DNA of 18,526 nucleotides, from positions 1 to 18,526 of the forward strand of contig MIYX01000007.1 in NCBI GenBank assembly GCA_001875365.1. The letters run 5' to 3'. The DNA is from Marine Group III euryarchaeote CG-Epi4. GTDB lineage: Archaea > Thermoplasmatota > Poseidoniia > MGIII > CG-Epi1. The notes beneath the pieces were generated by a model, which saw only the letters and a list, made by a program, of their open reading frames with translations, made no database searches and was not told where the DNA came from. Positions 8,818 to 13,650 of this stretch are shown in pieces (position 1 is the stretch's first letter; every line of letters starts with the position of its first letter). The position numbers and the translations under genes are program-made.

Positions 8818-9247
8818 TTAATGTCCTAGTAACGGTGTCAATAATAAATCTTTTAGATAGGTCAGGCCTTCTATGTTGAACTACAATTATGAATGATTCC
8901 AATTGGGAAGATTCAGTTCTCCACCATTTGTCATAAAAACCATCGACCTTATCTAAATCCTTTAATATCAGACTTATTTGCGCTTGACTGATTTTCGGAG
9001 AATCTCTTTTATGTCCTAAGTTCTTTTCTAAAATATACTTCATTTTATTTAATATTGTAATATAGAAACCCTTAGGTTTTGCTACCTCTCCTCCTTGATT
9101 CTTAATAATTCCAGTATCTAAACACCAGTCATGCTTTGCCAAACGGCCATCTTTATCAAGATAAACGTCCATCCATATTCTTTCTGTAGGTGGGGCTGGC
9201 GTGTGTTCTGCGGGTTTTTCTTCATCGATTTCTTCCTCGGCAGACAT
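8810..9247 (-). CDS. Uncharacterised 145-aa protein upstream of rpe
   Basis: Not recognised. The reading frame opens with ATG at 9247, with an AT-rich promoter-like region (about 9258-9276) in front. The first 22 residues are acidic and Pro-rich (EEEIDEEKPAEHTPAPP), likely disordered. The folded part (about 23-145) contains ERIWMDVYLD, then a GFY...LNKMKYILEKNLGHK helix-like segment, a DLDKVDGFYDKWWRTESS stretch with adjacent tryptophans, and a basic FIIVVQHRRPDLSKRFIIDT end. No signal peptide or membrane segment is seen, so it is probably cytoplasmic. The only two functional hints are the 8-nt overlap with rpe, which implies coupled translation, and the mixed acidic-tail plus basic-C-terminus layout. 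That layout could fit a nucleic-acid-linked factor, but it is not evidence for one. Confidence 0.8.
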   Translation of the reverse strand: MSAEEEIDEEKPAEHTPAPPTERIWMDVYLDKDGRLAKHDWCLDTGIIKNQGGEVAKPKGFYITILNKMKYILEKNLGHKRDSPKISQAQISLILKDLDKVDGFYDKWWRTESSQLESFIIVVQHRRPDLSKRFIIDTVTRTLNG

Positions 9248-9288
9248 ACTATTCGAAATAAGGTTTGGTTATTAACATTATCATCATA

Positions 9289-9299
9289 GACTTTTTATT
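9289..9299 (+). promoter_or_regulatory. Candidate box A promoter of tRNA-Trp
   Basis: ACTTTTTATTC sits 24-34 nt before the mature tRNA 5' end at 9323, at the distance expected for an archaeal TATA box serving a tRNA gene with a short 5' leader. This was assigned from position and AT content only. Confidence 0.4.
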
Positions 9300-9360
9300 C
9301 TGTCTTGATTAGCAAATAATAGGGGAGCATGGTGTAACCTGGCAGCATTGCGGGCTCCAA

Positions 9361-9457
9361 TTATACAGGAATGATTGCTACAGGGTCTGCTGATATCGTG
9401 ATGAATGATTGGAGCAATGACCTGTGCAAACTAATGGGCTCCGGCTCAATAGGTGAG
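9361..9457 (+). other. tRNA-Trp intron (97 nt) with bulge-helix-bulge splice motif
   Basis: Splice sites follow from a bulge-helix-bulge model. The 5' bulge is A9359 A9360/T9361 and the 3' bulge is A9456 G9457/A9458, each cut after its second base. The central four-position helix is CTCC (9355-9358) against GGTG (9452-9455), with one T-T mismatch at position 33. An outer helix TAT/ATA (9362-9364/9449-9451) continues into the intron. This is the substrate type cut by the archaeal tRNA splicing endonuclease. Removing it restores a standard 7-nt anticodon loop. The interior holds a box C/D guide RNA, listed separately, then a tail (9426-9448) that repeats the heptamer GGGCTCC of the anticodon arm at 9436-9442. 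Confidence 0.85.
9365..9425 (+). ncRNA. Intron-encoded box C/D guide RNA for 2'-O-methylation of tRNA-Trp positions 34 and 39
   Basis: The closing stem is ACAGG/CCTGT (9365-9369/9421-9425). Box C is ATGATTG (9371-9377), box D' CTGA (9390-9393), box C' GTGATGA (9398-9404) and box D ATGA (9417-9420). Both guide spacers (9378-9389 and 9405-9416) are exactly 12 nt, the archaeal norm. The D guide 9405-9415 can pair with 9354-9364 (11 bp, one G-U), and G9412, fifth base before box D, pairs with C34 of the anticodon. The D' guide 9383-9388 pairs with 9456-9461 (6 bp), and G9385, fifth before D', pairs with C39. Methylation at 34 and 39 by an intron-encoded guide is established for Haloferax tRNA-Trp. 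Here the same rule falls out of the sequence. It would assemble with L7Ae, Nop5 and fibrillarin. Confidence 0.85.
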
Positions 9458-9495
9458 ACCCGCCGATCTGGGTTCAAATCCCAGTGCTCCCACCA

Positions 9496-9559
9496 ATTCC
9501 ATAAGTTTTATTACATCTATTGAGACATTGCCTATAATCGTATTAGTGAGGCGTTATAA
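9496..9559 (+). promoter_or_regulatory. Spacer with T-run after tRNA and Shine-Dalgarno for the 91-aa gene
   Basis: The 64 nt after the tRNA hold a short T-rich stretch (GTTTTATT, about 9504-9511) that could end tRNA transcription. GTGAGG at 9546-9551 lies 8 nt before the TTG start at 9560. The same hexamer at the same 8-nt spacing precedes rpl15e, which supports a genuine ribosome-binding site here. Confidence 0.5.
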
Positions 9560-9835
9560 TTGAAAACACAAATAACAAGAATTTCATTTTATCAGAATGC
9601 TAAAGTTTTAGCTATATTATACATTCCAGTCGGTTTAGTTTATGCCTTAATAGGTGTTGCATTCTTGCTAATGGATGTTGAATATCTAAAGTTAACAGGC
9701 TATGTTTTTCTTACAATGCCGCTATGGCTTTCACTGGCCGTTGTGGGAGCTCACTATGCAGTTGCTGCAGTCTACAATTATCTCGCTTCTAAGGTTGGTG
9801 GATTCGAGTTTGAATTCACTGAAATTAAGGATTAA
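9560..9835 (+). CDS. Small two-TM membrane protein, DUF3566-like
   Basis: A 91-aa membrane protein starting at TTG 9560. The start is supported by the GTGAGG ribosome-binding site 8 nt upstream. The next in-frame ATG would be far inside the first membrane helix or later. The N-terminal amphipathic segment KTQITRISFYQNAKV is followed by TM1 (about residues 16-38, LAILYIPVGLVYALIGVAFLL) and TM2 (about 46-73), then the conserved-looking tail YNYLASKVGGFEFEFTEI (73-90). The pattern of a strand, two helices and 'YN..A...GG.E.E' resembles the DUF3566 transmembrane domain known from actinobacteria and seen in archaeal small proteins. That link is from memory and unverified. The function is unknown. 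Its TAA is immediately followed by the stop codon of the convergent phosphotransferase gene. Confidence 0.8.
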   Translation: MKTQITRISFYQNAKVLAILYIPVGLVYALIGVAFLLMDVEYLKLTGYVFLTMPLWLSLAVVGAHYAVAAVYNYLASKVGGFEFEFTEIKD

Positions 9836-10441
9836 TTATTCCAGTTCGTTCCAGATTCTTTGAAACCGGTAAATTGCAGACAATGTACAAACTATTGCAA
9901 AAGTGTAACACATTAATGTCATATAATTTAAATCACCATAACCTTTGTCAAAGTACTGTATAACTGGAATAATAGCTAGCACTACTAATCTATCTGCCCT
10001 TCCCAGTAAACCGGCATATTCTCTTCCAGCTCCAACCGCTTGTGCTTGAGTTCCCATGTATGATAACATAAGTATTCCTATGATTGCACTGAATCCAACG
10101 GTAATGTCAACCAATGGTCCTAATGCCACACCCCCTACAATAATGATGTCTGCAACGCGATCAAGAGTGTGGTCTACTAAGTCTCCTCGTTTGCTTGAAA
10201 GATTTCGTTCCCTAGCAACAATGCCATCCAGCGCATCAAAAACAGCAGTTAGGAATACCATGAGAGAACCTAACAATAAGTAAGATTTATTTGAATCCAA
10301 ATCTCCAACATAAAATGAATAGCCTGCTGTTAGCGCAGTAATTAGAGAAAGTAAACTAATTCCCATTGGGCCAAGAGGTATTACTTTAGCTAGGGGCATT
10401 AAAATCTTAGTTCCCAAATCTCTGTAATCGTCTGCAACCAT
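9836..10441 (-). CDS. CDP-alcohol phosphotransferase, archaetidylinositol-phosphate synthase type
   Basis: A membrane enzyme moving a CDP-activated lipid onto a polar alcohol. The family motif D-x2-DG-x2-AR-x8-G-x3-D-x3-D is complete: Asp69, Asp72-Gly73, Ala76-Arg77, Gly86, Asp90 and Asp94, counting from the chosen ATG. About six hydrophobic helices are visible. The stretch GAGREYAGLLGRADRL downstream resembles the inositol-phosphate-binding region of archaeal and mycobacterial PIP/AIP synthases, so archaetidylinositol phosphate synthesis is the best guess. Other head groups (serine, glycerol phosphate) remain possible. An upstream in-frame TTG (10450) would add three residues, but the ATG at 10441 forms a TAATG stop/start junction with the AK6 gene and is preferred. 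The product is 201 aa. Confidence 0.85.
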   Translation of the reverse strand: MVADDYRDLGTKILMPLAKVIPLGPMGISLLSLITALTAGYSFYVGDLDSNKSYLLLGSLMVFLTAVFDALDGIVARERNLSSKRGDLVDHTLDRVADIIIVGGVALGPLVDITVGFSAIIGILMLSYMGTQAQAVGAGREYAGLLGRADRLVVLAIIPVIQYFDKGYGDLNYMTLMCYTFAIVCTLSAIYRFQRIWNELE

Positions 10442-10950
10442 TAGTACCAATCCATTATTGTTTCTGAATAGTCAATTCTTTTGTTAGATTTAATATTTCC
10501 GTTGATTATATTTTTAAGTTCTTCTAAGCTATCTTCAATTGTCATTTTACTTGTGTCTATTTCGAAAACGTTTTTTTCATCATATGAGTCGATTGCTTCT
10601 TCGCAGATTATATTGAGAGCTTCAGCTTCCATATTTTCCCTAATTTTTCCATCACTGTAATTTCGGGAAGATAATCTTTTTTTCAATTCATCAGGATGGC
10701 ACCTAAGAACAATTATCTTGTCAATATGTTTTAGATAATGAGCAACGTGCCCTTCAAAAATAGTGTTAGAATGATTTTTTGTAACAATATTTTCGTTTAA
10801 TTTTTCTAAATCTATTAGCCAATTATCTTCCTCGTCTTTACCGTTAGAAATTTTTGCGTAGTAATCATTTATTGATACTAAATTATAATCTAATTTACTT
10901 GATAACGAAGTTTTACCTGTGCCTGGAGTTCCTGTTAATGCAATATTCAC
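10441..10950 (-). CDS. Adenylate kinase AK6 / Fap7 family NTPase
   Basis: A P-loop kinase/ATPase of the AK6 (Fap7, hCINAP) family. In eukaryotes and archaea it acts in late maturation of the small ribosomal subunit and also shows adenylate kinase activity. The Walker A is GTPGTGKT at residues 7-14 of the 169-aa product. The family stretch NTIFEGHVAHYL, a catalytic IIVLRCHPDELKKRLSSRNY lid-type segment and KIRENMEAEALNIICEEA follow in the expected order. The C-terminal SETIMDWY matches the usual DW-type end. The GTG at 10950 is chosen over a longer frame opening at 11013. It comes one base after the upstream gene's TAG, puts the P-loop at the usual distance from the N-terminus, and yields a normal family length. 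Further upstream residues would overlap the neighbour and are Lys/Arg-rich with no family match. Confidence 0.9.
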   Translation of the reverse strand: MNIALTGTPGTGKTSLSSKLDYNLVSINDYYAKISNGKDEEDNWLIDLEKLNENIVTKNHSNTIFEGHVAHYLKHIDKIIVLRCHPDELKKRLSSRNYSDGKIRENMEAEALNIICEEAIDSYDEKNVFEIDTSKMTIEDSLEELKNIINGNIKSNKRIDYSETIMDWY

Positions 10951-10951
10951 A

Positions 10952-11305
10952 CTAAGCTTGCATTTCCTTTTCGGCTGCAGCTTTAGCTTCTTTCTTCGCT
11001 CTAGCTTTTGCACGATCTACTCTTTGCTTGGCATTAAATGCAGTCACAGATTCCATAAATCGATTATATGCTTGGTGTGCAGCCAAAGAATCTTCAGGGC
11101 TGGCTTCATTATCAGTTTCAGTTTCTACACCTATTTCTTTTATTGAACGGAATTCTACAATAATTGATTTCAGTGCTTTAAATGAAGATTTAAATATAGA
11201 CTCTTCGGAATTTTCGACAGAACCAAATTCATCTTCCATCATTTTCTTCAAACCGCCATTTTCTAATGTTTTCCCATGCCCTCTTTTAACTTCGAAAGTC
11301 TGCAT
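10952..11305 (-). CDS. Conserved-looking 117-aa archaeal protein of unknown function
   Basis: Not firmly recognised; it may belong to a small archaeal DUF family such as DUF5611, an unverified recollection. The N-terminal part (MQTFEVKRGHGKTLENGGLK and on to about residue 65) looks like an alpha/beta fold: a strand, a helix with KKMMEDEFGSV, and strands around ALKSIIVEFRSIKEIGVETE. The C-terminal third (from SLAAHQAYNRF to the end) is a long, charged Ala/Lys/Glu-rich helix (AKARAKKEAKAAAEKEMQ), likely a coiled coil or RNA-binding arm. No signal or membrane segment is seen. It is the first gene of a tight trio with the AK6 kinase (1-nt gap) and the phosphotransferase. A TATA-like AATATTAATATAG lies about 20-30 nt before its ATG, so the trio may have its own leaderless promoter. 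Position suggests a housekeeping role linked to ribosome maturation (inference). Confidence 0.75.
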   Translation of the reverse strand: MQTFEVKRGHGKTLENGGLKKMMEDEFGSVENSEESIFKSSFKALKSIIVEFRSIKEIGVETETDNEASPEDSLAAHQAYNRFMESVTAFNAKQRVDRAKARAKKEAKAAAEKEMQA

Positions 11306-11356
11306 AGTATTACATTCTAAAAAACTCTATATTAATATTTTGTACTAAAAATATAG
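11306..11356 (-). promoter_or_regulatory. Terminator T-run and promoter between srp54 and the AK6 trio
   Basis: On the minus strand this 51-nt gap first shows TTTTT (11351-11347), right after the srp54 stop, then an AT-rich AAAATATTAATATAG (about 11341-11327) ending about 20 nt before the next ATG. A second T-run (TTTTTT, 11324-11319) follows. The simplest reading is an oligo-T archaeal terminator followed by a TATA-type promoter for the 117-aa gene. This is position-based only. Confidence 0.4.
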
Positions 11357-12679
11357 TTACATTTTACCAAATTGTCTCATCATTTTCTGTTGAGCTCTTC
11401 GATTTCCACCTAAATTAGCCATCATTTTTTTACTTTGATTATATTGCTTAAGTAAATCTCGTATTTCTTGAGGATCAGAGCCTGAACCCATTGCAATTCG
11501 GTTTATCCTGGATCTTTTAATTATTTTTGGATTTTCTAATTCTTCTTTAGTCATAGAATTCATCAAAACTTTAAATTTTGTTAATTTGGTCTCAGTTTCT
11601 TCTAACTGACCTTTTTTCATCATACCAGACATTCCAGGAATCATTTCCATTACTTTTCCGAGAGGTCCCATTTTAGTTAAGGATTCCATCTGGTCTCTCA
11701 TGTCTATTAATGAGAATTTACCTGACATCATTCTTTTTGCTGTATCTTCAGCAGTACTCGCATCCATTACCTCTTCAGCTCTTTCCAGTAACGTTTGCAA
11801 ATCTCCCATACCAAGCAATCTTGAGATAAATCTATCAGGGTCAAGAGTTTCCAAAGCATCCAGACCTTCTCCAGTACCGACAAAAATTATTGGTGCATTA
11901 GTTACGGCTACTGCCGATAAAGCTCCACCACCTTTTGCAGAACCATCCAGTTTTGTTAAAATCACTCCATTAACACCTACGGAATCATGAAACGCTTCAG
12001 CTTGAGGGCCAGCTTGCTGTCCAACGGTAGCATCCATAACAAGGAAGATTTCATCAGGTTTGAAAACGTCTGATACTTGCTTCATTTCATCTATTAAGTC
12101 TCCATCTAAAGCGTGTCTTCCTGCAGTATCAACAATAATAACGTCTAAATCAGAAAACTCTTTCATGCCCTCTTCGACAACTTTTTTTGCATCATTATTT
12201 TTTGAATCTCCAAAAACAGGAACCTGTATTTGCTCTCCAATTTGCGATAACTGGTCATATGCAGCAGGCCGGTGAACGTCAGCAGCTATTAATCCTAAAC
12301 TAAGTCCTTTCTTTTTAAGATATTTGGATATCTTACCTGTAGTTGTAGTTTTACCTTGGCCATATAGCCCAACCATCATTATCTTTTGAGGACCTAACTT
12401 CAGAGATTTTGGATCACCCAGTGCTTTAACTAACTCTTGATGAACTATTCTAACAACATGCTCTCTTCCAGTCATTCCGGCAGGGGCTTTCTCATCAAGC
12501 GCACGAGTTTCGATACGTTTACTTAGTTCTAGAGCTAGTCTAACGTTAACATCAGATTGCAAAAGGGCTCTTTGAATGTCCTTTACAAGTTCTTTGATTA
12601 GTTCAGGAGAGATATGGCTTGCACCAGCAATTTTCCTTAGAGTTTCTCTAAGAGATTCTCCTAACTTTTCCAGGACCAT
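11357..12679 (-). CDS. srp54: Signal recognition particle 54 kDa protein
   Basis: The GTPase of SRP, which binds signal peptides on nascent chains and docks with FtsY at the membrane. The four-helix N domain spans about residues 1-95. The G domain has the P-loop GLYGQGKTTT at 104-113 and AADVHRPAAYDQL, with DTAGR at 184-188, TKLDG at 242-246 and the closing GTGEGLDALE at 268-277. The Met-rich M domain (about 305-440) carries MGPLGKVMEMIPGM and the RNA-binding SKR-like segment KRSRINRIAMGSGSDPQEI. Its 440-aa length is standard for archaea. It is a single-copy housekeeping gene. The ATG at 12679 is preceded by an AT-rich promoter zone with CTTATAAAT about 45 nt upstream. Confidence 0.98.
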   Translation of the reverse strand: MVLEKLGESLRETLRKIAGASHISPELIKELVKDIQRALLQSDVNVRLALELSKRIETRALDEKAPAGMTGREHVVRIVHQELVKALGDPKSLKLGPQKIMMVGLYGQGKTTTTGKISKYLKKKGLSLGLIAADVHRPAAYDQLSQIGEQIQVPVFGDSKNNDAKKVVEEGMKEFSDLDVIIVDTAGRHALDGDLIDEMKQVSDVFKPDEIFLVMDATVGQQAGPQAEAFHDSVGVNGVILTKLDGSAKGGGALSAVAVTNAPIIFVGTGEGLDALETLDPDRFISRLLGMGDLQTLLERAEEVMDASTAEDTAKRMMSGKFSLIDMRDQMESLTKMGPLGKVMEMIPGMSGMMKKGQLEETETKLTKFKVLMNSMTKEELENPKIIKRSRINRIAMGSGSDPQEIRDLLKQYNQSKKMMANLGGNRRAQQKMMRQFGKM

Positions 12680-12718
12680 TATTATTTACGAGCCATGATA
12701 GAATTTAAAGTTAGTTAT

Positions 12719-12735
12719 CAAATAATTTATAAGAT
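12719..12735. promoter_or_regulatory. Near-palindromic TATA element between srp54 and the candidate small gene
   Basis: The segment AAATAATTTATAAGATT reads as a TATA box on both strands. On the minus strand, CTTATAAATTATTT lies about 45 nt before the srp54 ATG. On the plus strand, TTTATAAG ends about 26 nt before the GTG of the small open frame at 12759. It could drive either gene or both. Confidence 0.4.
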
Positions 12736-12758
12736 TAAATTTAATAAGGTAAACCTAA

Positions 12759-12878
12759 GTGACATTTAAACTTAAATTCCAAATAAAAACCCCCGGAGCA
12801 ACTCCTCTAGAAATTAAAATGTTTTACGAACAAAAGGGTAGGAAAGGTTCAACAAATTCCACATTAGAAATTATTTAA
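12759..12878 (+). CDS. Candidate 39-codon small protein (unrecognised)
   Basis: A short frame between srp54 and alaX, starting at GTG 12759 and ending TAA 12878, with a last part that overlaps the alaX end by 15 nt on the opposite strand. The product begins VTFKLKFQIKTPGATPLEIK and continues MFYEQKGRKGSTNSTLEII. Alternating hydrophobic residues in the first strand and a turn (TPGATP) look like a small beta hairpin rather than random sequence. AAGG (12746-12749) lies 9 nt before the GTG, and a TATA-like TTTATAAG is about 26 nt upstream of the start. Nothing similar was recognised. Short chance frames are common in AT-rich DNA, so this is only a candidate. Confidence 0.3.
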   Translation: MTFKLKFQIKTPGATPLEIKMFYEQKGRKGSTNSTLEII

Positions 12879-13595
12879 CTTATAACTAAGTCTTGTTTTT
12901 TGTGAACCCTTATTTTTCTTTTTAGTAAATTCTATTCTTCCAATTTCCTTTAAACTCTCAACATGGGTTCCGGCGCAAGGGCAGACATCAATATTACCTA
13001 TACTAATAACTCTCAACTTTTTCACACTAGCAGGTAACATTTTCCATAAACCACTAGACATGCTTGAGCGAATTTCAGGATTATTCTCCAAATTACTTCT
13101 TAACTCTTCATTTATACTTACTTTCAAATCTTTTTCTACATATTCATTCGCCAAATCTTGTATCTCACTAATCTGCTTTTGATCTACAGATAAGGGTTTA
13201 AAATCGATTCGAGAGGTATCCTGCCCAATTTGATTTCCAACTGTATCAGAACCATATAATTCTTTAACTACTGCTGAAACCAAGTGTTGAGAACTGTGCA
13301 TACGCATGTGAGAATATCTCCTAGTCCAATCCAACTGTCCTTCAATTGTATCACCAATGTCTGGCAGTTCTCCGTCTACAAAGTGACGAATTCGATTCTT
13401 CTTCCGGACATCAATAACATTTGTTTTTCCTCCTTCCCAAGAAAGTTCTCCCTTATCAGCAGGCTGTCCCCCTCCGAGATGATAAAAAGCCGTTTTATCC
13501 AACTCTACGATGCCTGGAAAAGTAGCTTCGACCTTTGCACCGAATTTTCTTGTATAGGTTCCTTCATGTGAATCCATATGTAATTGAATTGTCAT
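12864..13595 (-). CDS. alaX: Alanyl-tRNA editing protein AlaX (medium form)
   Basis: A free-standing editing enzyme that hydrolyses Ser-tRNA(Ala) (and possibly Gly-tRNA(Ala)), homologous to the AlaRS editing domain. The N-terminal barrel-like domain carries the Gly-rich motif HLGGGQPADKGEL (39-51), diagnostic of the AlaX-M type. The zinc-binding HxxxH is His100/His104 (RMHSSQHLV), and the second pair is CxxxH at Cys207/His211 (CPCAGTH). The catalytic core is therefore intact. Its length of 243 aa fits AlaX-M, which lacks the C-terminal C-Ala extension of the long form. It is divergent from the giant surface-protein gene, with a 55-nt shared spacer. It may overlap the candidate small frame at its 3' end. 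Confidence 0.95.
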   Translation of the reverse strand: MTIQLHMDSHEGTYTRKFGAKVEATFPGIVELDKTAFYHLGGGQPADKGELSWEGGKTNVIDVRKKNRIRHFVDGELPDIGDTIEGQLDWTRRYSHMRMHSSQHLVSAVVKELYGSDTVGNQIGQDTSRIDFKPLSVDQKQISEIQDLANEYVEKDLKVSINEELRSNLENNPEIRSSMSSGLWKMLPASVKKLRVISIGNIDVCPCAGTHVESLKEIGRIEFTKKKNKGSQKTRLSYKLNNF

Positions 13596-13650
13596 ATTAC
13601 AGTATCAGTGAAACTATATTAAAGTCCTAGCCTATGCAAGAAAGAGTGTT
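13596..13650. promoter_or_regulatory. Divergent promoter between alaX and the giant surface-protein gene
   Basis: A 55-nt spacer. AACTATATTAAAG (about 13611-13623) is TATA-like on both strands. It is about 16-28 nt before the alaX ATG on the minus strand, and 28-40 nt before the ATG at 13651 on the plus strand. AAGAAAGAG, 6-14 nt before 13651, is a weak purine-rich ribosome-binding candidate. Confidence 0.4.

Larger units (their letters stand above)
9323..9495 (+). tRNA. trnW: tRNA-Trp (anticodon CCA), intron-containing, CCA end encoded
   Basis: The cloverleaf can be built base by base. The acceptor GGGAGCA (9323-9329) pairs fully with TGCTCCC (9485-9491). The D stem GTGT/GCAT (9332-9335/9345-9348) has two G-U pairs and loop AACCTGGCA with G18G19. 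The anticodon stem GCGGG/CCCGC is 9350-9354/9459-9463. The loop is C32 T33 C34 C35 A36 A37, then A38 after the intron, so the anticodon is CCA (9357-9359). There is a four-base variable loop (9464-9467), and a T stem CTGGG/CCCAG (9468-9472/9480-9484) with loop TTCAAAT. The discriminator base is A (9492) and CCA (9493-9495) is encoded. Exons are 9323-9360 and 9458-9492. A15-T48 gives a proper Levitt pair. The single large intron after position 37 is typical of euryarchaeal tRNA-Trp. Confidence 0.96.

Noticed and set aside
9431..9495. Second tRNA using the GGGCTCC copy in the intron tail
   Set aside because: No acceptor or D arm can be built from it. Only the 9323-9360 exon gives a full cloverleaf with the shared 3' half.
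10442..10450. TTG start three codons before the phosphotransferase ATG
   Set aside because: The ATG at 10441 makes a TAATG junction and is the simpler start; no ribosome-binding site favours the TTG.
10951..11013. Upstream extension of the AK6 gene to 11013
   Set aside because: It overlaps the upstream gene by 62 nt and adds a Lys/Arg-rich stretch before the P-loop. The GTG at 10950 gives normal family length and a tight junction.
13633..13650. ATG at 13633 upstream of the giant gene
   Set aside because: It meets TGA after five codons. It could at most be a tiny upstream frame and is not the gene start.
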